From Octadecabacter algicola (GTDB lineage Bacteria > Pseudomonadota > Alphaproteobacteria > Rhodobacterales > Rhodobacteraceae), in contig NZ_JAKGAR010000001.1 of assembly GCF_021532625.1 (NCBI RefSeq), positions 806,001-870,000 on the forward strand: DNA of 64,000 nt, given 5' to 3'. The translations under genes were made by a program, and so were the position numbers. The stretch's first letter is position 1. Each line of letters starts with the position of its first letter. Positions 25,865 through 34,700 of the stretch are shown piece after piece. The notes below the pieces were generated by a model. The model made no database searches, was not told the origin of the DNA, and saw only the letters and a list, made by a program, of their open reading frames with translations.

Positions 25865-27010
25865 ATGAGTTCTTCCAAGCCAAGAATGGTCTGGTTTGAT
25901 GCCAATCGTGTGTTTGCAGCGATGGGCGTCGTTCTGATCCATTCAACGACCGATTTCGGCGGCAAACCATTTGAGAACGCGGAACCCGCAGAACGTTTGG
26001 GCCCGATATTTCTACGTTCGATTGGCGAATTTTCGGGTTCCGAGATGTTCTTTCTGTTCTCACTCTTTTTAATGGCGCTACGGGTGGATCGGAAACTCCC
26101 CAGCTATCGTGAAACCGTATTGACGCAGGCACAGCGGCTTCTAGTGCCCTTTGTCTTCTGGGTCGTGTTCTACGCGTTCTTTCGCCTTTTGAAGGCTGAT
26201 ACGTTCAATTATTCGGACTACATATGGGCACAGGTTTCGGACCTAAAAAACTGGTATGGCTATTTCTTACTTGGAAAAGTGCAATATCACATGCATTTCC
26301 TGCCAACCCTGTTCGCCCTATTCTTGTTCTATCCGATGATGCGTGGGGCCACGCGCTACCCGATTTTTGGCCTGACATTGTTCCTGACCCTCGGGATTAT
26401 GAACAACACTCAAGGTTTCATCTGGGGTTTGGATCTCAACCCAGATCTTCGCGACTACATAATCCGAGCGATTAAGATCTTTGGCTACGTTGGCTACGGT
26501 TTTGCGGCATTCGCGCTTTATGGGATTTGGAAAGACGGCGTACCACGCGGCGAAAGCCGGCTGATGCGGCGTTTCGGACTATACTTCGCAGGATTGGCCT
26601 ATGTTGCTACGCTACCGTTCTTTGCGACTGCGTGGCAAACTGGTGACTGGGGTGTGCGAAGCGGTTGGGATTTCTACGGTCATTTCTTGATGCCCATCTG
26701 CATTTTCCTAATCTTCATGGGCGGGCAATTTCTTGATTGGTCACCGCGCTGGTCAAACTTGGCGAAGTATTCGTTTGGTGTGTATCTGGTGCACCCCGCA
26801 GTCATCGACCTGTTTGACATCGCCCTTTTCAAAAGCGGCCTATCTGGTGACATATCCCCTACGGTTATCGTTCTGTTGCGCTACGCCGTGGCGTTGCCGG
26901 GGTCGTTTGCCGTTGCTTACGCGCTTTCCAAGATTGGTGTTCTCGCGTGGACCATTGGCCTTGGCGCACCGCCTTGGGAATGGCGCCAAAAGAGGGAGGG
27001 CCAGACGTGA
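25865..27010 (+). CDS. membrane acyltransferase (acyltransferase-3 / OpgC-like)
   Basis: A 381-residue protein with about ten membrane segments. Its N-terminus places the family histidine in FAAMGVVLIHSTTDF near residue 26. The overall pattern matches acyltransferase family 3 members such as OpgC, which add succinyl or acetyl groups to periplasmic glucans. It lies between the first DUF3131 gene (9 bp away) and the glycosyltransferase (4-nt overlap), which points to decoration of the glycan made by that enzyme. The donor and the group added cannot be told from sequence. Confidence 0.87.
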   Translation: MSSSKPRMVWFDANRVFAAMGVVLIHSTTDFGGKPFENAEPAERLGPIFLRSIGEFSGSEMFFLFSLFLMALRVDRKLPSYRETVLTQAQRLLVPFVFWVVFYAFFRLLKADTFNYSDYIWAQVSDLKNWYGYFLLGKVQYHMHFLPTLFALFLFYPMMRGATRYPIFGLTLFLTLGIMNNTQGFIWGLDLNPDLRDYIIRAIKIFGYVGYGFAAFALYGIWKDGVPRGESRLMRRFGLYFAGLAYVATLPFFATAWQTGDWGVRSGWDFYGHFLMPICIFLIFMGGQFLDWSPRWSNLAKYSFGVYLVHPAVIDLFDIALFKSGLSGDISPTVIVLLRYAVALPGSFAVAYALSKIGVLAWTIGLGAPPWEWRQKREGQT

Positions 27011-28833
27011 TCCAAGACGACTATTTTCTTAAGTTCGAAGACCGGACCCCGCCCCCGCCTTTAGACTACAATCCGTGGCGCGAAGCGCTTTGGCAGTTTC
27101 TGGCAGTCCTCGCTTTGGTGATCGGAGCTTGGTATATCATTTGGCGTTGGAACGGGTCGCTGAACCCAGATGCGATGTGGTTTGCCGTCCCCCTAGCCAT
27201 TGCGGAAACCTGCGCCTTTATCGGGATGATCTTATTCGTTTTCAATCTTTGGAAAGACGATCCCATCAAGATCGAAGAACCTCCTGCTTTGTTAAAGGAT
27301 GTCGTAGAAAGCCACCCAGAAGGCGACCGTCACCTTTCGGTTGATGTAATGTTTGCGACATATGACGAAGACCCAGAATTGGTCCGACTGGGCATCTTGG
27401 ATGCCAAAAAGATGACTTACCCGCATCCGATTGATGTGCGCATCCATGTTCTTGATGATGGTCGTCGCCCTGAAATGAAGGCGGTCACCGAAAGCGAAGG
27501 CGCGAACTATATTTCCCGCACGACCAATGAAGGTTTCAAAGCGGGTAACTTGCGTAATGCGATGGAACAAACGCATGGTGATTTCCTTGTGATTTGCGAT
27601 GCGGACACACGGCCTTTCCCAACAATGTTGGAACACACTCTCGGATATTTCCGTGATCCTAAGATGGCATGGGTTCAAACGCCGCAATGGTTTTATGACC
27701 TACCCGAGGGCGAACGCCTGCCACAAAAACTAGAACGTCGTTTCGGCGAACGGGGACAGAAGTTCGGTAAGGGGATTGAACGAGTGTTTGGCCCTGTCCG
27801 CGTCGGCGAAGACCCATTCGTGAACGATCCAAAGATGTTTTACGACGTCATTCAAAGACGCCGTAACCGTGCAAATGCGTCGTTCTGTTGTGGTGCAGGT
27901 TCGATCCACCGCCGTGAGGCCGTGATGATGGCAGCGTTGCGCAGCTTTGGTTCTAAGGTTGAACAGCGGACTTGGGATGTTGAAGAGGTCGTAACCGTAT
28001 CTTCCAAAGAACGTGAACTCGCCCCCGACCTGATGGAAGCCATCAAGACTGAGGCCGCAGCGACTGAAGCCCTCACACCATATAAGTTCCACGTCTCAGA
28101 AGACATCTACACATCGATCGTCCTCCACTCTGATCGTGAAAGTGGGTGGAAATCAAAGATGCACCCGATCGTCGAAAGCAAAATGCTGTCCCCTCAAGAC
28201 TTGCTGACATGGACGGTTCAACGTTTCAAATACGCAGGCGGCAGCCTTGATATTCTAGTTAATGACAACCCGATCTTTCGCAAGGGTCTGACGTTTGGGC
28301 AGCGCATGATGTATGCGACAACGTTCTACTCATACCTGGCACCGCTGTGGAACATCATCTTTCTGCTGGCGCCAGCAATTTATTTGTTCACCGGAATTTC
28401 ACCTGTTGCCGCCTATTCCGCAGAATTTTTCTTTCACCTCATTCCTTTCCTCGTCACGCTTGAACTGGCGATTATGGTGGGGACTTGGGGTATTGCCGGC
28501 TATGCTCCGAAGGCCAGTTATCTTGCGTTTTTCCCGCTTGGTCTCAAGGCGATTTATACCATTGCGCGGGGTGAAAAGGTCACGTTCAAGGTCACGCCGA
28601 AGGTGCGCCAATCAGGCAACTTCCTTGGGTTGGTATGGCCGCAGATCGGAGTGCTCGTATTAACCGGTTTGGGCGCTGTGTACGCCATTGGCGCCCTTAT
28701 TTCAGGCGCCACGGATCATTCCATCAGCGGTGTCGTAGCCAACATCATGTGGGGCGTAAACAACTGCCTTGCAATGGCAGGCATGATCGCAGCCGCAATG
28801 TGGCAACCCACCAAGACAGAAAAGGAGAGCTAA
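27007..28833 (+). CDS. processive family 2 glycosyltransferase (cellulose-synthase/OpgH-like)
   Basis: A 608-residue inner-membrane glycosyltransferase: two N-terminal membrane segments, a cytosolic GT-A domain with HVLDDGRRPE, VICDADTRP (DxD), HVSEDIYTSI (catalytic acid) and TWTVQRFKYAGG (the Q-x-x-R-W-like motif), then about five membrane segments. I see no PilZ domain, so direct c-di-GMP control through the usual route is not expected. The product is probably a beta-glucan-type polymer, but linkage is unknown. The start is GTG at 27007, with GGGAGGG 6 bases upstream and overlapping the previous stop; an ATG at 26947 lies inside the acyltransferase gene and is less likely. Confidence 0.9.
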   Translation: MIQDDYFLKFEDRTPPPPLDYNPWREALWQFLAVLALVIGAWYIIWRWNGSLNPDAMWFAVPLAIAETCAFIGMILFVFNLWKDDPIKIEEPPALLKDVVESHPEGDRHLSVDVMFATYDEDPELVRLGILDAKKMTYPHPIDVRIHVLDDGRRPEMKAVTESEGANYISRTTNEGFKAGNLRNAMEQTHGDFLVICDADTRPFPTMLEHTLGYFRDPKMAWVQTPQWFYDLPEGERLPQKLERRFGERGQKFGKGIERVFGPVRVGEDPFVNDPKMFYDVIQRRRNRANASFCCGAGSIHRREAVMMAALRSFGSKVEQRTWDVEEVVTVSSKERELAPDLMEAIKTEAAATEALTPYKFHVSEDIYTSIVLHSDRESGWKSKMHPIVESKMLSPQDLLTWTVQRFKYAGGSLDILVNDNPIFRKGLTFGQRMMYATTFYSYLAPLWNIIFLLAPAIYLFTGISPVAAYSAEFFFHLIPFLVTLELAIMVGTWGIAGYAPKASYLAFFPLGLKAIYTIARGEKVTFKVTPKVRQSGNFLGLVWPQIGVLVLTGLGAVYAIGALISGATDHSISGVVANIMWGVNNCLAMAGMIAAAMWQPTKTEKES

Positions 28834-30198
28834 ATGAGCTTTCGTGAAAATATCATCAAAGCACGCGGCAATTTGATCTTCTTGGCTGCATTAATCTGTG
28901 GTCTGTTGCTGGTCACGACTTTGGAAAGAAACATGCCATCCACACCCGAAACCGCGGACGGTGCCGACGCGCCTACCGAAGTATCCGCCCCAATCGCGAT
29001 AGCCGCCCCCATCACGGCCTTTGACGAGGTTGAACCTTTGCCATTGGCCAACACAGGGGAAAGCAAACCGAATGATCTGGACTACGCCCGCATCGCGTGG
29101 CGGTATTTCGAGAACAACACAAACCCAGACACGGGCCTTGTGAACTCCGCCGACCAATATCCATCCACAACGATGTGGGAAACGGGTTCTTATTTCATTG
29201 CTGTTATCTCGGCCGATCTATTGGGGATCATCGAAACAGAGGAAGCCGTTGCGCGACTATCTTTGGCGTTGGACACGTTGGCAGACATTCGTCTCTTCGA
29301 CGATATGCTCCCGAACAAAGCTTACAATACGCGCACAGCCGAACTTGTGGACTATTCCAATCAACCCGTGGAACGCGGGCTGGGTTGGTCGGCGCTCGAC
29401 ATCGCACGGATGGTCGCCGCAATGAACCATGCCGAACAAAGCTACCCTGAGTTGGCCGTAAAGGTCGACGCAGTGGTTGATCACTGGGATCTAGACCAGA
29501 TGGTAGAGAATGGCGAACTGATTGGTGGCAATATCGCTGACGGTAGCCTGCGTCGTGATCAAGAAGGTCGCGTGGGCTATGGCCAATACGGTGCCAAAGC
29601 CATGATGTTGCGTGGTTTTGACATGGTTCTTGCATATGACGCAGAAGCCCACTTGATGGTTCAGTCCGTTGATGGCCAGCCGATACCGGTTGATGATCGC
29701 TTGCACCGCAACATCACCCCGGCCTTTACCGTCTCAGAACCATATGTTTTCGATGGTTTGGAGTTCGGGTTCGACTACAGATCTCACCGGTTCGCGACGG
29801 CAATTTATCAGGCCCAAGAAACACGTTTCCGCGAAACAGGGCAACTTACTGCGGTCAGTGAATCCCATCTCGATGAAGCCCCTTACTTTGCCTATTCGAC
29901 CATTTGGGGCGGTGGTGCACCTTGGGCGGTAATGACGTTCAGTGGCGATCGCATCGACAGCAAACGGACAGTTACGGTCAAGACTGCATTCGCTTGGGAT
30001 GCTCTTTTCGGGACAGAATACACTGCCGAACTTGTCGATGCCCTGTCTGATTTGGGCGATCCTGATCGCGGCTGGCCAGAAGGTATTTATGAAATCGATG
30101 GGGCAGTAAATGGCTCGGTAACAACCAACACCAATGCCGTGGTTCTGGCATCTCTCGCTTTCAGGGCGTTCGGGCCTTTGTCGCGCGTAAATCAGTGA
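28834..30198 (+). CDS. DUF3131-domain membrane-anchored protein
   Basis: A 454-residue protein with an N-terminal membrane anchor (NLIFLAALICGLLLVTTL), a Pro/Ala/Thr linker and a DUF3131 domain (residues about 75-450: QYPSTTMWETGSYFIAVISADLL, MLPNKAYNTRTAELVDYSNQP, GWSALDIARMVAAM). It is paralogous to the protein at 24131 but lacks that one's cysteine-rich tail. It begins directly after the glycosyltransferase stop. Having one anchored and one soluble DUF3131 protein suggests two steps or two sites of glycan handling in the periplasm. Confidence 0.85.
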   Translation: MSFRENIIKARGNLIFLAALICGLLLVTTLERNMPSTPETADGADAPTEVSAPIAIAAPITAFDEVEPLPLANTGESKPNDLDYARIAWRYFENNTNPDTGLVNSADQYPSTTMWETGSYFIAVISADLLGIIETEEAVARLSLALDTLADIRLFDDMLPNKAYNTRTAELVDYSNQPVERGLGWSALDIARMVAAMNHAEQSYPELAVKVDAVVDHWDLDQMVENGELIGGNIADGSLRRDQEGRVGYGQYGAKAMMLRGFDMVLAYDAEAHLMVQSVDGQPIPVDDRLHRNITPAFTVSEPYVFDGLEFGFDYRSHRFATAIYQAQETRFRETGQLTAVSESHLDEAPYFAYSTIWGGGAPWAVMTFSGDRIDSKRTVTVKTAFAWDALFGTEYTAELVDALSDLGDPDRGWPEGIYEIDGAVNGSVTTNTNAVVLASLAFRAFGPLSRVNQ

Positions 30199-30908
30199 GA
30201 TCCGGGATGAGGAGGTTCATCCAACATGGCCTCACGGCTTTGATACTTTTAGGTGGTGCTAGCCAAGGTCAGGCCACCCCCTGCGTTGGGAACGACTTTA
30301 CGATACCGCTTGCGGGGGCCACGAATGTCACGACCCATGTCGCCGACGTTCCCTCTCCCCGCTTTCCCGGCCTCTGGCAAGAAGGAACAAAAGACGGTTT
30401 TGACTATTTTCTGTTTGCCAACGGGGACGCCACCCTACACGCCGGCGAAGACAGCGAATGGCGCATTTCGTTCACTTGTGATGACGGGTCGAGCGAATGT
30501 ACTTTTGACACAAGTGGCTCACCGCCAGAACCGGCGATGCAAGTTGCCGAGCAGTTGAAGCAGTGTCTTCAGAATGGTGAAATAACCGCCCTCGCCGCCG
30601 AACCGGAAGAGGCGATCATTGAAGCCGAAACGGAAGAAGAAAGCCCCGTTAGCGATACGGACATAACTCCCCCCGCCAGCCAAACCGCTGAAGCCTGCGG
30701 CGAAGAAACAATCGATGACGATAATCTCACCCGAAAATTGCAACGTATGTTGATCTTGGCAGGCGCCGACCCCGGCCCTGTTGATGGTATCTTTGGGGAC
30801 ATGACAAACGTCGCTTTGGTAAGCGTGCTTGGTGAGCCTGCGCTTCTACTCTCAGCGGATGACGCGATTGGTGCGATCCAAGATCTGATCTGTCCGCCCT
30901 CGCCCTAG
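30195..30908 (+). CDS. exported protein with peptidoglycan-binding-type C-terminal domain
   Basis: A 237-residue protein with a signal peptide ending near SQGQA. Residues about 35-125 carry the domain shared with the protein at 17858 (VADVPSPRFPGLWQEGTKDGFDYFLFANGDATLHAG, then cysteines in SFTCDDGSSECTF). A Glu-rich linker follows, then residues 170-235 resemble a PG_binding_1 domain (LTRKLQRMLILAGADPGPVDGIFGDMTNVAL). It is the last gene of the glycan operon. GTG at 30195 overlaps the previous stop; ATG at 30207 is an alternative start. Confidence 0.7.
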   Translation: MRSGMRRFIQHGLTALILLGGASQGQATPCVGNDFTIPLAGATNVTTHVADVPSPRFPGLWQEGTKDGFDYFLFANGDATLHAGEDSEWRISFTCDDGSSECTFDTSGSPPEPAMQVAEQLKQCLQNGEITALAAEPEEAIIEAETEEESPVSDTDITPPASQTAEACGEETIDDDNLTRKLQRMLILAGADPGPVDGIFGDMTNVALVSVLGEPALLLSADDAIGAIQDLICPPSP

Positions 30909-31046
30909 TTGGCGTAAAAAATGATTGTGACGGGCCGCCAAATCTTGGCGCTCGCAATTGGATCACTTTGATCCCCAACGAAGCCCCCGCAAAACACAGA
31001 CAAACTCTACTAAAAGCGACTTCTAGAACACTTGAAAATGGGGTGG

Positions 31047-31136
31047 TGGCGGACAGACAGGGATTCGAACCCTGGAGACGGTCTCCCGCCTACACACTTT
31101 CCAGGCGTGCGCCTTCGACCACTCGGCCACCTGTCC
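31047..31136 (-). tRNA. tRNA-Ser(GGA)
   Basis: A class II tRNA with a long variable arm. The 7-bp acceptor stem (GGACAGG with TCTGTCC) is intact, the T-arm reads CAGGGTTCGAATCCCTG, and anticodon GGA lies at 31100-31102 (as TCC on the plus strand). CCA is encoded at 31047-31049. It lies downstream of the operon that ends at 31205. Confidence 0.97.
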
Positions 31137-31204
31137 GTAGGGGGGCGTTTAGCCAATAATGGGTGGGCTTTGCAAGGCCCCTTTGTACGAAAAATGTTTT
31201 ATTA

Positions 31205-31579
31205 TCAGCCGTGGCGCATCTGCCGCGAGGCAATGAAGAAAAGAAGCCCCAAAACCAGCTCTGAGAAGGCGGCGATCAGAATGGAAAATCCAGCTGTTCC
31301 GCTCAGGTAATGAAAGACGCCCGTAGCTGCGACACCGCCCCAGACCCCTGCCCCGATCAGGCATAAAGTTGATGCAACCGGCCCAGCCGAAAGTCCGCGA
31401 GCCGCCCAGATCAATGCGCCCAAACCTACGACCACAGGGCTGAGCCGTTGTGCGGCAAATGCCATGTCTGGCGTGGCGTCCGGCACATAGAGGGACAGAT
31501 AAAGCAACGGCGCAAAGACTAACACCAGACCTAGTAGGGCGGCAAAGATGCCAACGACGCTCATCAACGGACGATACAT
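31205..31579 (-). CDS. small four-helix membrane protein, unknown function
   Basis: A 124-residue protein with four hydrophobic segments (residues 5-28, 45-65, 68-90, 95-118). I do not recognise the family with certainty. Its ATG overlaps the alaX stop by one base, so it is the last gene of the cysK-mscS-alaX operon. Confidence 0.7.
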   Translation of the reverse strand: MYRPLMSVVGIFAALLGLVLVFAPLLYLSLYVPDATPDMAFAAQRLSPVVVGLGALIWAARGLSAGPVASTLCLIGAGVWGGVAATGVFHYLSGTAGFSILIAAFSELVLGLLFFIASRQMRHG

Positions 31580-32298
31580 CAGTTTTCCAAATGCAGGTAA
31601 ACGCGGCGGTTTTGCTTACCCTTCTTTTCGACTTTGCCAAGACGAACAGTTCCGATTTCGGAGGTGTAACGCACATGGGTCCCACCACAAGGCTGCAGGT
31701 CAGCGGTATTTTCGCCTTCGCCGATCCGAACAAGACGCACGCGCCCTGCCCCTTTGGGTGGCTGCACTGACATGGTTTTGACCAACCCGGGGTTAGCGGC
31801 CAGTTCCGCATCCGTTATCCATTCGGTCGATATCTCAAAATCGCATGCGATGAGCTTGTTCAAAGTAGCCTCGAGTTCCGCTTTGTCTTCTGGGGCCTCA
31901 GGCATGTCAAAATCAAGCCGCCCCTTATCCGCTCCGATGGAACCTCCGGTCACAGGCAGTGGGATCACGACAGACAGCAAATGCAGCGCTGTATGGACAC
32001 GCATATGACGGTGACGGCGTTCCCAATCGAGCGACTGTATCACTTGACCACCAACCGGTGGCAGAGGGTTGGGCTCTGCAGGCACAAGAATAATACTTCC
32101 ACCTTCTCCTTTGACGGTGGTCGCAATGTCGATCTTGCCGCCTGCCCACGTCAATGTTCCGGAATCCCCAGGCTGGCCGCCGCCAGTGGGGTAAAAGATG
32201 GTCTCATCCAGAATGATCCCACCCTCATCTGTAACCGCAAAGACATCTGCGGAGGCATCACGTTTATAGGCGTCGTCGATAAAAAGCGGCTTACTCAT
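31579..32298 (-). CDS. alanyl-tRNA editing protein (AlaX-type)
   Basis: A 239-residue free-standing editing domain related to alanyl-tRNA synthetase. The zinc motifs are present: HMRVHTALHLLS (H-x3-H) near residue 98, and CGGTHVRYTSEIG (C-x3-H) near residue 205. It hydrolyses serine or glycine mischarged on tRNA-Ala. It overlaps the MscS gene by 4 nt. It also lies next to cysK, which draws on the serine pathway, though I infer no more than proximity. Confidence 0.92.
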   Translation of the reverse strand: MSKPLFIDDAYKRDASADVFAVTDEGGIILDETIFYPTGGGQPGDSGTLTWAGGKIDIATTVKGEGGSIILVPAEPNPLPPVGGQVIQSLDWERRHRHMRVHTALHLLSVVIPLPVTGGSIGADKGRLDFDMPEAPEDKAELEATLNKLIACDFEISTEWITDAELAANPGLVKTMSVQPPKGAGRVRLVRIGEGENTADLQPCGGTHVRYTSEIGTVRLGKVEKKGKQNRRVYLHLEN

Positions 32299-34700
32299 GT
32301 GTCAGGCTTTTCTTTTGGTGGTGATTTCTTTGCTGGCTTACGCGCCGGTTTTGCGCCAAAGTCCAAGGCCTCTGGATTGCGGAACCAGATATCGCGCTGG
32401 CCGAACGGGATTTCTATGCCTTCTTCGACAAAGCGTTTTGCAATCGCGTGGTTCATTTCTGATTTAACGCTGAGCACGTAGTTCACATCCCGCAGGATCG
32501 CTCTGATTTCAAAATCAAGGCTGTCCGCGCCAAACCCTTGGAACACCACGGACGGCGGCGGGTTCAACAGGACCATTGGGTTCGCCTCTGCGATCTCTTT
32601 GAGGATCCCCGTAACCATTTCGGTATCAGTGCCGTAAGCCACACCAACCGGAACGATAACCCGCCCGACATTGTTGCCGCGCGTCCAGTTTGTCACTTGA
32701 TTGCTGACCAAGTCCGCGTTCGGCACGATGACGTCTGTGCGATCGAAAGTTTCGATCCGTGTGGAGCGCACAGAGATGTCGCGCACATAACCCATCTGCC
32801 CGCCAACCTCGATCCAGTCGCCTTGACTGATCGGACGTTCGATCAAAAGAATGATACCAGACACAAAGTTCGACACGATGTTCTGAAGACCGAAACCAAT
32901 GCCAACAGATAGAGCACCTGCGACAATCGCAAGGCCGCTTAAGTCAATACCGGCGGTGGTGATCGCAACAATCGCCGCCAAGAAAATGCCTATGTACCCC
33001 ATGCCGGACACAACCGCATTTTGCCCACCTGCATCCATCTTGGTGCGCGGCAGAACCGTTGAACGCAGCGCGCCCTGCAGCAAACGGGTAATCGTGTAGC
33101 CAACAACAAAGACTACAGCGAGCAAGAGAAAGCTTGTTGGGGATATCTGGGTATCTCCGATTGAGAAACCTTCCCTGAAACGCGTCCAAAGCTCGGTGAT
33201 GTCTGTCACTTGCGCGCCCCAGATCAAGGCCAGAACCGGCACGGACACGAGGATCAACAAGAACCCGATAAGAACTGGAATAAGCGCGTCCTGCGCACTG
33301 TTTTCCCGCTTAGATAGCAGTGTATAGGCGTCCACTGACAACCGTTGGAGCAAGATCAAGACACCAAGCACATAAAGTGTTTGCGCGGCGGGCTCTGTGA
33401 TCATTTCAAACGCGTTGGAATATCCAAGGGCTGCAAAGATGAGCCCCGCAATTGCAGCAATCATCAAGCCACGACTGATGATCGCGCGCAGCGCCACCCG
33501 AAAGGATCGCGGCGCATCCTCAGCTTCGGGTGCTGATGTTCGCCTCAATACATGGCCCAGCCAATAAAGCGTCCACGCCAACAGCACTCCGACAGGGAAC
33601 AACAGAACCGCACTAACAACCGTGCTCAAAGCATTGGCATCGCCGTAAGACTGCACCAAGCCAAACACCATCAACAGATATCCCATCGTGATAAAACGCC
33701 GATGTGCACGGGCCGATGTTTCGGGTTCTATGTTGAGCGGATGGGTTTCCGGCGCTGAATTGGTCGGCATCAAGTGACCCGCCAGCCAATGAGCAAGGAT
33801 CGGGAACAACGCCAAGCTCGGAATCGCGTCAACTACGACTGTCGTGCGACGACCTAGCATTCCCGTCGCGCCAAGCGCTTCGGCCAATGCCAACACCCCA
33901 AGATACGGCAGAACGACCTGCCCCAAAGACAAAGCAAAGTCCCAGACGCCCTGCCCCCGCAGCGATTGCGCGCCAAATAAACCCGACACCCAACGACCCC
34001 CCGCACGTCCGCGCGTGATCAAAACCAATGCTGCAACGAGCAAGGCCAATATCGCTGGGAGATTGTTTAGTAACGCCGTCTGACGACTGGGGTTTTCGAC
34101 CTCTCCGGTGATTTCGGCACCAATAGACACAAAGGACGTCTTTACCGCCGTCCATGCGGTGGACCAGCCAGACGGCACCAAGGGGGATTGGGATCGTTCA
34201 GTGAATTCATCGGTTTGACGATCACGCAGCGTTGTGTCGATTTCACCGATTAGGCCGTCCGCCTGCGCATGGGCCTCAGCTGCAAGGATCACAGGTGCTT
34301 GAAGTTCTATCAGTTGCGATGACAGCGTTGCCCTGCGTGCTGTGACGGTCACGTCTTCATCCGTGCCATCTTCGGGCGCATCTCCTAAGGCCGCGATTTG
34401 AGATTGCACAGTATCAATCCGTCCGGCGTTGACCGATTGAAGATCAAGAAACGTATCGCGCCAATCTGCCAGTTCAGAGCGCAATTCGCCGAGAACCGAA
34501 TTAGACGTTAGCCCGCTTTCAACTGCAACTTCGACACGACCTGCTAGGGCTTCCCACTCTGCCTGATTGGCAAAAGTGTCCGCCAGTTGCGTTACCTCGG
34601 CTACAGTCGCATCGGTCGTTTCGACGTCAATAACGCCATCATCCTGCGCAAAGAGCGGAACAGCCCAAAGCGCAACCAGAAGAACAAGAACCCGTTTCAT
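32295..34700 (-). CDS. MscS-family mechanosensitive channel with DUF3772 N-terminus
   Basis: An 801-residue inner-membrane protein. A signal peptide precedes a periplasmic, mostly helical DUF3772-like domain (residues 25-185). About ten membrane segments follow, ending in the MscS pore (GIGFGLQNIVSNFVSGIILLI) and the beta domain (RPISQGDWIEVG, VIVPNADLVSNQVTNWT). A basic tail (KPARKPAKKSPPKEK) closes it. These large MscS relatives release solutes on osmotic downshock. It overlaps cysK and alaX by 4 nt each. Confidence 0.93.
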   Translation of the reverse strand: MKRVLVLLVALWAVPLFAQDDGVIDVETTDATVAEVTQLADTFANQAEWEALAGRVEVAVESGLTSNSVLGELRSELADWRDTFLDLQSVNAGRIDTVQSQIAALGDAPEDGTDEDVTVTARRATLSSQLIELQAPVILAAEAHAQADGLIGEIDTTLRDRQTDEFTERSQSPLVPSGWSTAWTAVKTSFVSIGAEITGEVENPSRQTALLNNLPAILALLVAALVLITRGRAGGRWVSGLFGAQSLRGQGVWDFALSLGQVVLPYLGVLALAEALGATGMLGRRTTVVVDAIPSLALFPILAHWLAGHLMPTNSAPETHPLNIEPETSARAHRRFITMGYLLMVFGLVQSYGDANALSTVVSAVLLFPVGVLLAWTLYWLGHVLRRTSAPEAEDAPRSFRVALRAIISRGLMIAAIAGLIFAALGYSNAFEMITEPAAQTLYVLGVLILLQRLSVDAYTLLSKRENSAQDALIPVLIGFLLILVSVPVLALIWGAQVTDITELWTRFREGFSIGDTQISPTSFLLLAVVFVVGYTITRLLQGALRSTVLPRTKMDAGGQNAVVSGMGYIGIFLAAIVAITTAGIDLSGLAIVAGALSVGIGFGLQNIVSNFVSGIILLIERPISQGDWIEVGGQMGYVRDISVRSTRIETFDRTDVIVPNADLVSNQVTNWTRGNNVGRVIVPVGVAYGTDTEMVTGILKEIAEANPMVLLNPPPSVVFQGFGADSLDFEIRAILRDVNYVLSVKSEMNHAIAKRFVEEGIEIPFGQRDIWFRNPEALDFGAKPARKPAKKSPPKEKPDT

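Noticed and set aside
25097-25942. Minus-strand ORF of 281 codons inside the first DUF3131 gene
   Set aside because: Shadow of a well-supported gene; the product has no recognisable domain.
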